From: JBCCQH01 sp039024435
Lineage (GTDB): Bacteria; Bacteroidota; Bacteroidia; J057; JADKCL01
Direction: 5' to 3'
Length of the DNA: 64,000 bases
Assembly: GCA_039024435.1 (NCBI GenBank)
Contig: JBCCQH010000015.1
Span: 21,542-85,541 of the forward strand
Shown here: positions 34,508 through 42,084 of the stretch, piece after piece
Layout: every line of letters starts with the position of its first letter
How positions within the stretch are numbered: position 1 is the first letter of the stretch
The notes under the pieces: generated by a model
Databases searched by the model: none
Seen by the model: only the letters and a program-made list of their open reading frames with translations
Told to the model about the DNA's origin: nothing
Made by a program: the position numbers and the translations under genes

Positions 34508-35374
34508 TCAGAATTTCTCCACCAAGCGGCCCATTTTGCCGGTTTGGCTATCTTGGATGGCGGTCATGAGTTCGGACTTACGGTTCATCACGAAAGGTCC
34601 GTAGCTCACGACCGGCTCCCCAATCGGCTCGCCCGACAACAGCAGCGCCCGGGTTGGCTGCTCGGCAACCAGGCGGATATCCGTGCCCTCCGGCGCAAAT
34701 TGGACCATCTCCCGGCCCGTTACCGCGCGGCCATTTACCTGCATTCCGCCGTCCAGCAGATAAATCAGGCAGTTGTAGGACGCCGGAATCGGAAACGACA
34801 GGTCAGCCCCCGCCTCCAAATCAAACCGCAGCAAAGTCTGCGGGGTAAACGTGCGCGCAATGCCGGTCACGCCGGCAAATTCGCCCGCGACGACCGCCAC
34901 GTTTGCCTTGTCCAACTCGACCCGGGGCGTTTCTGTCGAGGGCATCGCTTGATAGTGGGGAGCATCCATCTTGTGCGCCGCCGGCGTGTTGATCCACACC
35001 TGAACGAATTCGTTGGGCCCACCCTGGCTGGCCAGTTCCTTGCTCGGGCGTTCACTGTGGATGATGCCCCGCCCGGCGTGCATCCACTGGGTACCCCCGG
35101 CTCCGACTACGGAATCGTTGCCGATAGAATCGCGGTGGTGGACACTGCCTTTGTAAATAAAAGTAACCGGCGAAAATCCCCGGTGCGGATGGCCCCCGAC
35201 GCCCATGTCCTGGGGACGACCGCCCCCCGGAGCGTGGAAATCACCGTGCTGAATCAGCAAAAACGGATCAATCTGCTCAATTTCCGGATGCGGCAAGGGT
35301 TGCTGAAGGATTTCTCCGCCCATATTGACTTTGAAAGCGGAGACGACTTTGCGAATCGTTTTGTAATTGTTCAT
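34508..35374 (-). CDS. Pirin-family cupin protein
   Basis: 288 aa, two tandem cupin domains. The N-terminal cupin holds all four metal ligands of the pirin family: His62 and His64 in 'GGHPHRGFSPVT', and His106 and Glu108 in 'MHAGRGIIHSERP'. The C-terminal Pirin_C cupin spans about 170-275 ('YLLDGGMQVNGR', 'RALLLSGEPIGEPVVSYGPFVMN'). Bacterial pirins are cytoplasmic iron-binding proteins, some with quercetin 2,3-dioxygenase activity; which applies here is unknown. A hairpin terminator follows at 34421-34487. It is a single-gene unit. Confidence 0.93.
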   Translation of the reverse strand: MNNYKTIRKVVSAFKVNMGGEILQQPLPHPEIEQIDPFLLIQHGDFHAPGGGRPQDMGVGGHPHRGFSPVTFIYKGSVHHRDSIGNDSVVGAGGTQWMHAGRGIIHSERPSKELASQGGPNEFVQVWINTPAAHKMDAPHYQAMPSTETPRVELDKANVAVVAGEFAGVTGIARTFTPQTLLRFDLEAGADLSFPIPASYNCLIYLLDGGMQVNGRAVTGREMVQFAPEGTDIRLVAEQPTRALLLSGEPIGEPVVSYGPFVMNRKSELMTAIQDSQTGKMGRLVEKF

Positions 35375-35532
35375 GAGTTTGTCCCTTTCTCAGAGAACTC
35401 ATCCGCGCAGTTGCTTCCCAAACTGAGTCCCGCCCGGTCGGACGCGTCCCCTGAATTTCATTGTACGCTACAAAATTAGGGGCCGCACCGCGGGAAAACA
35501 TTGATCTAGATTAAGAAACCAGGGGGCTCGGC

Positions 35533-36123
35533 TTACCAACGCCCCGTGTGCTTGATTTCGCTGTGGTGCATCATCAGCCATTCGTCGAGCGGGCGGTACA
35601 AAATCATCTGGGTGGGGCGCCGAGTAACCGTCATGTACTCGATGGCCCGGGGGCACGGCTGCGGATTCGGCGACGGCTCACGCACACGACTCGCCTCTTC
35701 CGTAATCGGCACGGTAGCCTGCAAAAGCTCGACATCCGCAAGTACGACCAGCTCGTCGGTGTCCAGCGGCAGCTCCAATTCGCCCGCGGTGCGCCCCAGA
35801 AAGCTCACCTGCAACTTCAGCGGACGCCGCTCCAACCAGGCCCAGGGGATCTGCAATTCAAAATGGCCTTCGGTATCCGTCAAGGCCGCATCGATGATTT
35901 TGCCCCGGACCAATACTTTCACTGCCGCCCGCTCCACCGGTCCCAGATCGATCTGGTCCAGTACCCAGCCCTGATAGCGGAAGTAACTGGCATGGGCCGG
36001 TTGGCGCAGCCGCTCCCACGACCGCTCCCCCGCCAACTCCGCCACCCGCGCAGAATCGACTTGGGCATACAGGTGAGGGCCACCGCTAAAGAGCAGAACC
36101 AGGATCGAGAGGATGCGAATCAT
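35533..36123 (-). CDS. Secreted protein with a CarboxypepD_reg-like domain
   Basis: 196 aa from the ATG at 36123, which opens a signal peptide ('MIRILSILVLLFSGGPHLYAQ'). Residues about 45-130 look like a carboxypeptidase-regulatory beta-sandwich ('VKVLVRGKIIDAALTDTEGHFELQIPWAW', 'LQVSFLGRTAGELELPLD'), a fold usual in Bacteroidota envelope proteins. The C-terminal tail includes 'PNPQPCPRAIEYMTVTRRPTQ' with a single Cys. No TonB plug, barrel or T9SS signal follows, so it is a short stand-alone periplasmic or surface protein. Function unknown. An upstream start at 36222 was rejected because it leaves the signal peptide internal. Confidence 0.7.
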   Translation of the reverse strand: MIRILSILVLLFSGGPHLYAQVDSARVAELAGERSWERLRQPAHASYFRYQGWVLDQIDLGPVERAAVKVLVRGKIIDAALTDTEGHFELQIPWAWLERRPLKLQVSFLGRTAGELELPLDTDELVVLADVELLQATVPITEEASRVREPSPNPQPCPRAIEYMTVTRRPTQMILYRPLDEWLMMHHSEIKHTGRW

Positions 36124-36264
36124 GCATTTCACAATTGAACTTACGGATTTTTCCCGGGATAAACCGGAGTGATAAATTTCGATCACAAGTATACCCAAAC
36201 GCACAACCTCCGTCCGGGACAATCCGCGGCGGCGGTTACGCAGTTGGAAACCGCAGATCGGGGA

Positions 36265-37992
36265 TCAGCGGCCGCTGGGAAAGTCATTTTTCACGTCCAC
36301 CACAAGGCGCTTCTCCCGGTTCGCTACTTCCCAGGCCGTGGCAAACACCAGCCGCGCGATGCGGGCCGTTTTCCCGAAAAGGATCTTTTCAATCGTATCG
36401 GTCGCCTTGTGGTAGTCCTCGTGGACCCCAGTAAAGTAAAAGATCACCGGTACGTTGTTCTTCGCGAAGTTGTAGTGGTCACTGCGGTAGTAAAACCGAT
36501 TGGGATCGTCCGGCGCATTGAAGGTGTAGTCCAGCTCCAAGCGGGTCAGCTTCTTGTTTGCGGCTTCATTGACGCGGTGGAGATCAGTGCTCAATTTGTC
36601 CGAACCGATGATGTACACGTAGTTTTCATTGTCCGCGTGCGCTTTGTCGAGCCGACCGATCATGTCAATGTTGAGGTTGCAGACCGTATTTTCCAGCGGA
36701 TACACCGGATGATCGGTGTAGTACTGCGACCCAAGCAGCCCCTTTTCCTCGCCCGAGACCGGCATGAACAGAATGCTGCGCCGGGGACGAATCCCCGCTT
36801 TGGCGGCCATCGCAAAAGCTTCCGCCATCTCCAAAATCGTCGCCACCCCGGTGCCATCGTCGTCCGCGCCATTGTAGACTTCTCCGTCCTTGACCCCGAG
36901 GTGATCGTAGTGCGCCGTGAGAACAATGATCTCATCTTTCTTGTCCGTACCCTCCAGGAATCCGAGCACGTTTTCGCCGGTCACCACCGCGCGGTCCGCG
37001 TCCGGCCGCAGTCCAAAGGTGTATTTGCGAAAATCCAGCGCGGGGACTTCCGCACTTCCGTTCAATGCTTCCCGCCACTCACCGCTGGACTTCTTCGACT
37101 TTTTCAGCAGCGGATCGACAACGCGCTCCGGGACGAAAATCGTCGTGATGCCGCCGCCCGCTTCGTCGACTTCATACTTCAAGCGCAGTGAATAGCCATT
37201 CATCCGGTGGCGCACCCAAGGATTGCCGGAAACCTTCTGGTAGGCTTCATCGCCCAGCACCATGATCACCGCTTTTGCCCCCCGCTCTTGAGCGGCCTTG
37301 ACCTTGGTCCGGTAATCTTCGCCCCACTTCGATTCCTCGGCGTCCCCAGAAATAACATACTTCTCGCTGCCGGACTGCGGCTCACCCGAAAGCATGATGA
37401 CGGCTTTGCCTTCCAGGTCTTGCCCCGAGAAGTTGTTGTATTTGGGATCGGCGATGCCGTAGCCCCCAAACGCCAGAGGCGCTTCAAATGCTTCGGCCAG
37501 CGCGGCCTTGTTGAAGTAGGCAAAATCGGTCCCGGCCTTCAGCATGTTTTTCCCGTCAAAGGTTACCTCCACGCTGCGGACCATGACCTTGATCAGTTCA
37601 AAAGGCTGAAACCAAGAGCCTTGGTTGCCCGGTTGCAGCCCAAACTTTTGGAATTGCGAGGCGAGGTAGCGGCCGGCGATTTTTTGGCCGCGCTCGGCCG
37701 TTTCCCGCCCCTCCAATTCGTCCGAGGCCAAAAAACTCAAGTGGGCTTCCAGATCCTCCGGGGTGATGGTAGCCGCGTAATCAAAGAGGGCCCGGTCGGT
37801 GTGGCCGTACTTGGACCCGGCGGCCTCCTCAGCTTCCCGGGCTTCGACGGCGGCTTTGATGCTGGCCGGCGCGCGGTTCGGCACTTTTAGGTTTTGGGGG
37901 ACGTGAATGTCGAATTTATTGGTCTGGGCCGTGGCGCCCAGGGCGGTTCCCACTGCCAATAGCGCGAGCAGCAGTCGCTTCATTTTGTGCAT
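36265..37992 (-). CDS. Secreted M28-family zinc aminopeptidase with PA domain
   Basis: 575 aa from the ATG at 37992 (an ATG three codons later is equally possible), followed by a signal peptide ('MKRLLLALLAVGTALGATAQ'). The M28 peptidase core has the zinc ligand motifs 'TAHYDHLGV', 'NGADDDGTGVATILEMA', 'SGEEKGLLGSQYY', 'NLNIDMIGRLD' and 'RSDHYNFAKNNVPVIFYF'. A protease-associated (PA) domain is inserted near residues 160-300 ('DLEGKAVIMLSGEPQ', 'GAKAVIMVLG'). It should remove N-terminal residues from peptides in the periplasm or outside. A perfect -7 box (TAACTTTG, 38047-38054) gives a leader of about 50 nt. Confidence 0.92.
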   Translation of the reverse strand: MHKMKRLLLALLAVGTALGATAQTNKFDIHVPQNLKVPNRAPASIKAAVEAREAEEAAGSKYGHTDRALFDYAATITPEDLEAHLSFLASDELEGRETAERGQKIAGRYLASQFQKFGLQPGNQGSWFQPFELIKVMVRSVEVTFDGKNMLKAGTDFAYFNKAALAEAFEAPLAFGGYGIADPKYNNFSGQDLEGKAVIMLSGEPQSGSEKYVISGDAEESKWGEDYRTKVKAAQERGAKAVIMVLGDEAYQKVSGNPWVRHRMNGYSLRLKYEVDEAGGGITTIFVPERVVDPLLKKSKKSSGEWREALNGSAEVPALDFRKYTFGLRPDADRAVVTGENVLGFLEGTDKKDEIIVLTAHYDHLGVKDGEVYNGADDDGTGVATILEMAEAFAMAAKAGIRPRRSILFMPVSGEEKGLLGSQYYTDHPVYPLENTVCNLNIDMIGRLDKAHADNENYVYIIGSDKLSTDLHRVNEAANKKLTRLELDYTFNAPDDPNRFYYRSDHYNFAKNNVPVIFYFTGVHEDYHKATDTIEKILFGKTARIARLVFATAWEVANREKRLVVDVKNDFPSGR

Positions 37993-38046
37993 ATTTGATC
38001 CGTTTTTGAGCATGTGCATCCGGGTAAATGGCCACCGAATCCGGCC

Positions 38047-38054
38047 CAAAGTTA
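38047..38054 (-). promoter_or_regulatory. -7 box upstream of the M28 peptidase
   Basis: TAACTTTG on the minus strand, exact TAnnTTTG, with the predicted transcript start near 38042 and the ATG at 37992. Confidence 0.5.
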
Positions 38055-38139
38055 CCCAATTCTCCAAATTACTCAACGTCGGCCGGAGGGAGAAAATTGC
38101 CCGGAGCCGCCCAACGGGGGTTCGGACTCGGGGCAAACT

Positions 38140-38610
38140 TTAGCTCGGGGGTTGTAAAGCGGCAATCGCCGGACCGTTGCCTTTCATGCGGGCGTGGTCG
38201 AGGGCGGTAAGCCCGCGTTCGTCCCGGTGCTCGAGGTTTGCGCCCGCGGCCAGCAGGGCCGCGATCACGTCCGGCTTGCCGAACATGCCGGAAAAGGTCA
38301 GCGCGGTCATTTTTTGCGGATTTACGTGGGTGACATCGGCGCCCGCCGCCAGCAACAACTTGATCGCTTCGAGGTGGCCTTTGACCACCGAGCCCATCAG
38401 GGCGGTATTGCCACCGGCATCGGTGCCATTCAGGTCGACGCCGGCCGCAATCAGAAATTCGACGACCGGCAACTGGTTCACGTAGGTCGCCAAAATCAGC
38501 GGAGTAAAGCCGCGTTCGTCCGCTTGGTTCAGGAGCGTGGCGTCTTGGGCGTGCAATTCCCGGAGGGCAGCCAGGTCGCCGGTGCGGACGGCTTGCATGA
38601 ATTTATCCAT
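38140..38610 (-). CDS. Ankyrin-repeat protein
   Basis: 156 aa made of four to five ankyrin repeats: 'GDLAALRELHAQDATLLNQADERGFTPLILATY', '..VEFLIAAGVDLNGTDAGGNTALMGSVV', '..AIKLLLAAGADVTHVNPQKMTALTFSGM', '..VIAALLAAGANLEHRDERGLTALDHARM'. No signal peptide, so probably cytoplasmic; ankyrin repeats bind protein partners. It stands alone between the peptidase promoter and a divergent gene at 38688. The partner cannot be predicted. Repeat assignment is certain. Confidence 0.9.
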   Translation of the reverse strand: MDKFMQAVRTGDLAALRELHAQDATLLNQADERGFTPLILATYVNQLPVVEFLIAAGVDLNGTDAGGNTALMGSVVKGHLEAIKLLLAAGADVTHVNPQKMTALTFSGMFGKPDVIAALLAAGANLEHRDERGLTALDHARMKGNGPAIAALQPPS

Positions 38611-38675
38611 ATTTTTCGCGTTGTTCAGAAGTCAATCATTCAACCCGGCAAAGCGCAACAAGTTTCTAAATTCCC

Positions 38676-38683
38676 TAATTTCG
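38676..38683 (+). promoter_or_regulatory. -7-like box 12 nt before the ATG at 38688
   Basis: TAATTTCG (one mismatch to TAnnTTTG), then CGGC... and the ATG exactly 12 nt from the box start. The same octamer with the same spacing occurs before the gene at 39501. Confidence 0.5.
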
Positions 38684-38687
38684 CGGC

Positions 38688-39281
38688 ATGTTCCGCCTTC
38701 AGTTGCATTCACTTTGGTCCCAGGACTACGTCGTTCCGCTCGCCCGGATGCTGGCCATAGTGATGGACTGTTCGCTGGAAGCGGCGACGGCCCACGTGGC
38801 GGGCCTGGCCTCGCAAACGAAACTGGTCTTGGACGCACCCACACCTTCGGAAGCAAATTTTCTGGCACGGGATCTGCTGCAATTTGGGGTATTTGTGGAA
38901 GTGGAACAGATCGGTCCCGTGACCGAAGAAGCGATGCGCTACGACGCGATCAAGTCCCTCCCCAAGTCCATGACCGGCTGGTACGTCCACGTCGATGAAC
39001 GCCATGGGAAGGTTGTGCAGTTAATCGAGCGCGATAGCCTCACCATTCTGCGCTACGAAATGGGGCAGATCACGCTGGATTTGGGCGAAGAAATGCTGCG
39101 GCGCGGCGCCATTCCCATCGACGCCGAGCGCATGTCAGAGCTGGACAAACTCATGGACAACCTCCGGCCCAGTTACGTGACTTGGGAAAAGGAGTACATG
39201 GCCGAGCGCATCCGGCTCATCAAAGCCCAGCGCAAGCGGGACGCGGTGGCCTGGCCGGCGCCCAGCAGTGAGGAAGAATAA
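38688..39281 (+). CDS. Unknown protein with an L7/L12-C-terminal-like N-terminal half
   Basis: 197 aa, soluble, no signal peptide. Residues about 20-75 ('CSLEAATAHVAGLASQTKLVLDAPTPSEANFLARDLLQFGVFVEVEQ') have the alpha-beta pattern and 'DAPT..EA..L...L...GV.VEV' motif of the ribosomal L7/L12 C-terminal/ClpS-like adaptor fold. The central part is beta-rich ('GWYVHVDERHGKVVQLIERDSLTIL') and the end is a charged helix ('EKEYMAERIRLIKAQRKRD'). I recognise no named family; the fold suggestion is weak. It lies just before the tRNA-Gly gene, and its stop is 47 bp from it. Confidence 0.72.
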   Translation: MFRLQLHSLWSQDYVVPLARMLAIVMDCSLEAATAHVAGLASQTKLVLDAPTPSEANFLARDLLQFGVFVEVEQIGPVTEEAMRYDAIKSLPKSMTGWYVHVDERHGKVVQLIERDSLTILRYEMGQITLDLGEEMLRRGAIPIDAERMSELDKLMDNLRPSYVTWEKEYMAERIRLIKAQRKRDAVAWPAPSSEEE

Positions 39282-39288
39282 AGGGGGA

Positions 39289-39319
39289 TTGACAAAGGGG
39301 CCTGCATTTGGTACATTTG
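39289..39319 (+). promoter_or_regulatory. Promoter of tRNA-Gly
   Basis: A TTG at 39289-39291 (-33) and TACATTTG at 39312-39319 (-7, exact consensus) are 20 nt apart, the expected Bacteroidota spacing. Transcription would start near 39324, just before the mature tRNA end at 39328. Confidence 0.65.
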
Positions 39320-39327
39320 AGGGAATT

Positions 39328-39400
39328 GCGAGAATAGCTCAGTTGGTAGAGCATCAGCTTCCCAAGCTGAGGGTCGCGAGTTCGAATCTCGTTTCTCGCT
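39328..39400 (+). tRNA. tRNA-Gly, anticodon CCC
   Basis: A 73-nt cloverleaf. Acceptor stem GCGAGAA pairs with TTCTCGC, discriminator T. D arm GCTC-AGTTGGTA-GAGC. Anticodon stem TCAGC/GCTGA encloses loop TTCCCAA, anticodon CCC, reading the Gly codon GGG. T arm contains GCGAG-TTCGAATC-TCGT. The 3' CCA is not encoded. All standard invariant bases are in place. Confidence 0.95.
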
Positions 39401-39488
39401 CAAAGTTGAAACTGCGGAAAGAGGGGGGTGCCCAGAGCGCTCCCCAAAAGAAATCAATATCAAACCGTCCCCACTGTCCGATTTCCTG

Positions 39489-39496
39489 TAATTTCG
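39489..39496 (+). promoter_or_regulatory. -7-like box 12 nt before the pilin-like gene
   Basis: TAATTTCG, one mismatch to TAnnTTTG, followed by CCTC and the ATG at 39501. It is identical in sequence and spacing to the box at 38676. Confidence 0.5.
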
Positions 39497-39500
39497 CCTC

Positions 39501-39881
39501 ATGCAAAAATGGATCAAGTTGGCCTTGGGACTCACCGCTGCTTTTGGGGTCGCCTGGGTGCTTTACCTGAACTTCAACCCCCGCATCATGGACCGCCTCC
39601 GCGACGAATGGGAAGTCGAAGCCAAGGCCCAACTCAAATACGTCTGCAACCTGCAAAATGCCCACCGCGAGGCCACCGGCGCCTATACCATGAGCCTGGA
39701 CGAACTCGGCTTCATGCAGCAGGAAGGCGATGGGTCACAATTCTGGATTGAGATCGGCCTGGCCGATTCCACCCGCTTCATCGCCCGGGCGGTCGCGGTC
39801 CGGGACTTTGACCGGGACGGAACCATGAACATCTGGGAGGTCCGCGAAGACTGTGAACTTACCGAGATCACTGAAGACTGA
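39501..39881 (+). CDS. Small membrane-anchored protein, pilin-like layout
   Basis: 126 aa. A single N-terminal hydrophobic helix (residues 6-24) is followed by a soluble domain: a helix ('EVEAKAQLKYVCNLQNAHREATG') and a beta-rich end ('STRFIARAVAVRDFDRDGTMNIWEVREDCELTEI') with a 'DFDRDGTMN' loop that may bind calcium. This order resembles minor pilins or pseudopilins ('A...L..I..AQ..Y....G.Y...L.ELG'), but the N-terminus lacks the classic Gly-Phe-Thr-Leu-x-Glu cleavage motif. It lies 7 nt before a prepilin-peptidase-like gene, which supports a link. A pilin-like role is inference. Confidence 0.72.
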   Translation: MQKWIKLALGLTAAFGVAWVLYLNFNPRIMDRLRDEWEVEAKAQLKYVCNLQNAHREATGAYTMSLDELGFMQQEGDGSQFWIEIGLADSTRFIARAVAVRDFDRDGTMNIWEVREDCELTEITED

Positions 39882-39888
39882 GTGCCGC

Positions 39889-40401
39889 ATGCATTGGCTG
39901 GAGACCATAGCGATCATACTCGGAAGTGCCGCCGCAGTCGTCATTGCCTATCAGGACCTGCGCCAGCGGATCGTGCGCCTGATCCCCGTACTGGTCGTCT
40001 TCGTCGCCGGAATCGTTTTTGCCTACGGCCACCGTACCCCCGGTCAACTCCTCAACCTCGGCATCAATGCCGGACTGGTCACCGGCATCCTGCTCATGGC
40101 CGGGCTCATCCTGCGTTTGCTCAAACTTCCCGGCTTCATCAACCGGCGCATCGGGCTGGGCGACGTATTGCTTTTTTACGCGATTGCCCCCTGGCTCCCG
40201 CCGCTGGGATTTGCCCTGTTCCTTCCCTCCGGCATGGTGATCTTGCTCACCGGGGTATTGCTGCTCATGTTGAGCGGACGCCTCGCCCATGACCAACCAC
40301 TTCCCATCGCCGGGGGCATGACCACCTGCGCCCTCATCTTCGTACCGCTCTACTACCGGTTCGAAAGTGATCTGCTCGTCGCCTTTGGGATGACGCTCTA
40401 A
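39889..40401 (+). CDS. Minimal type IV prepilin peptidase-like (A24) membrane protein
   Basis: 170 aa from the ATG at 39889, 7 nt after the preceding stop. Five to six transmembrane segments. The two aspartates of A24 aspartic peptidases are present: Asp23 in 'AYQDLRQRIVRLIP' after the first segment, and Asp92 in 'GLGDVLLFYAIAP' (GxGD). The N-terminal methylase domain of classic PilD is missing, as in TadV/CpaA-like and archaeal peptidases. It should cleave a short leader peptide within the membrane; the adjacent pilin-like protein is the obvious candidate substrate. Its last 4 bp overlap the convergent rhomboid gene. Confidence 0.8.
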   Translation: MHWLETIAIILGSAAAVVIAYQDLRQRIVRLIPVLVVFVAGIVFAYGHRTPGQLLNLGINAGLVTGILLMAGLILRLLKLPGFINRRIGLGDVLLFYAIAPWLPPLGFALFLPSGMVILLTGVLLLMLSGRLAHDQPLPIAGGMTTCALIFVPLYYRFESDLLVAFGMTL

Positions 40402-41105
40402 AAAATACTGGAAAAGGTCTCAGCCATCTCCTGAACAAATCGCCAACTGCGGTCCGGATATAAAATCGGAGTCAGGAAAATGCCCCCAATCGCCCCCCAC
40501 AAGTGGGCCTCATGCCCGATGTTGTCATTGGAACCGTAGCGGGCATTGTAGTAGCTGAGTCCGAGAAAGCCCAAGACAAATACCCACCCCGGCAGGCCCC
40601 AGATCTTGATCGACGCGCCAAACATGATCACCGCCGAGGTCAGCACCCCACTCAAGGCCCCGGAAGCTCCCAAACTGGCGTAGGCTGGATTGTCCTTGTG
40701 CCGGATGATGCTGGTCATGTCCGAAATCACCAGGCACCCCACGTACAGGATCACAAATTTTCCGTGGCCGAGCAGCTTGTTGATCGTATCCTGGGTAGCG
40801 CTGGGTTCACCGGTAGAGTTCTGAAAGGCCTCGATCAGCACAAAAAATTTGTCCAGTTCAAAGGCAAAAAAGTAAAACGCCAACAGGTTCATCCCCAAGT
40901 GCAGGTAATTTGCGTGGATGAGCCCGCTGGTCAAGATGGTGTAGTATTTTTTTTCGTGGACAAAGCGCGACGGCTGCAGGATAAACCGCGCCTTGAGCAA
41001 TGGATTCTGAAAGGCGGCAATGCTGGTCGCAATCGTAACCAAAAAGATGAACGTCGCGGCGGGAGACAACAAAACCGTCTCCTGAATGCGGGTAGCGAGA
41101 TCCAT
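40398..41105 (-). CDS. Rhomboid-family intramembrane protease
   Basis: 235 aa, six hydrophobic segments. Family marks: 'YTILTSGLIHANYLHLGMNLLAFYFF' in loop 1/TM2 with the His/Asn pair, catalytic Ser in 'SLGASGALSGVLTSAVI', and catalytic His in 'GHEAHLWGAIGGIFL'. The catalytic dyad is intact, so it is probably an active serine protease cutting within the membrane. Its substrate is unknown. It starts 4 nt after the polyprenyl synthase stop and so ends an operon running RNase R - polyprenyl synthase - rhomboid. There is an extra loop of about 30 residues between TM2 and TM3 ('AFQNSTGEPSATQDTINKLL'). Confidence 0.9.
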   Translation of the reverse strand: MDLATRIQETVLLSPAATFIFLVTIATSIAAFQNPLLKARFILQPSRFVHEKKYYTILTSGLIHANYLHLGMNLLAFYFFAFELDKFFVLIEAFQNSTGEPSATQDTINKLLGHGKFVILYVGCLVISDMTSIIRHKDNPAYASLGASGALSGVLTSAVIMFGASIKIWGLPGWVFVLGFLGLSYYNARYGSNDNIGHEAHLWGAIGGIFLTPILYPDRSWRFVQEMAETFSSIF

Positions 41106-41108
41106 CGG

Positions 41109-42083
41109 TCAGTATTCTCGTTTCATCAGGGCTTGAAGGAAAGTATCGATCTGGGCAAAGCCGGGTTGCGTGGACAGAACCTCGCTGAGGGCGTCCGCCC
41201 GATTGAAATACGTTTCGCTGTGGGCGCGGGTTTCCGCCGGGATGTCGAGTTCCGCATAAATGGCCTTTACCCCGGCAATCTTGCGCTGGTCATCCGCCTC
41301 TTCAAACAACAATTGCTCCAAACGCTGGCTCTGAGCGGGACTGGATTTTTCCATCGCCCGAATGAGCAAGAAGGTCTTCTTGTTTTCCAAGATGTCCCCC
41401 GCGACTTGCTTGCCGAACTTCGCCTGCTCCGCGTAGACGTCGAGGTAGTCGTCCTGCAACTGAAACCCGATGCCCACCGCCTCCCCGTAGGCGTAGATGT
41501 CCCGCACGACCCCCGGCAAGGCCCCCGCGGCAATCGCCCCGATGCTCATCGCACCGCCGATCAGCATGGCCGTCTTTTTGCGGATCATTTCGATGTACTC
41601 CGCAATCGATGCCCCCTCGGCCTCGGCCATGTCCATGTCCTCCATCTGGCCTTCGCAGACCCCGACGGAGACCCGCATGAACTCGCGGGTGAGCGGCCCG
41701 GCTTTTTCCGGAAAGTCCCGCACCATATAGTCCACTGCCACAGCAAACATCGCATCACCCGCCAAAATCGCCGTATTCACATCCCACTTTTCGTGGACCG
41801 TCGGCTGATTGCGGCGCTTGGGCGCATTGTCCATGATGTCATCGTGGATCAGCGTGAAGTTATGGAACAGTTCCACCGCCGCCGCGGCATTGAGGGCTTC
41901 GGCCGCCGAGCGCCCGGAAAGGGCCTGGTAGGTCAACAGCAGCAACATGGGACGCACCCGCTTCCCGCCCAGGCGCAAGATGTAAGCCATGGGCGCATAA
42001 AGGGTGCCGGACCAATCTTCCTGTTCCCGGATTTCGGCGATGCGATCTTCGAAAAGCGCTTTGAGCGCGGTAGGGCTTTCCAT
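41109..42083 (-). CDS. Polyprenyl diphosphate synthase
   Basis: 324 aa, all-alpha trans-prenyltransferase. Markers: 'LGGKRVRPMLLLL' (38-50), first Asp-rich motif 'HDDIMDNAPKRR' (81-90), and second Asp-rich motif 'QLQDDYLDVYAE' (about 207-218), each binding magnesium and the diphosphates. Residue size just before the first motif sets chain length; 'HNFTLIHDDIMD' suggests a geranylgeranyl-type or similar product, not certain. The product would serve quinone or lipid-carrier synthesis. The start lies 1 bp from the RNase R stop, so it is translationally linked. The middle gene of a three-gene operon. Confidence 0.92.
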   Translation of the reverse strand: MESPTALKALFEDRIAEIREQEDWSGTLYAPMAYILRLGGKRVRPMLLLLTYQALSGRSAAEALNAAAAVELFHNFTLIHDDIMDNAPKRRNQPTVHEKWDVNTAILAGDAMFAVAVDYMVRDFPEKAGPLTREFMRVSVGVCEGQMEDMDMAEAEGASIAEYIEMIRKKTAMLIGGAMSIGAIAAGALPGVVRDIYAYGEAVGIGFQLQDDYLDVYAEQAKFGKQVAGDILENKKTFLLIRAMEKSSPAQSQRLEQLLFEEADDQRKIAGVKAIYAELDIPAETRAHSETYFNRADALSEVLSTQPGFAQIDTFLQALMKREY

Positions 42084-42084
42084 A

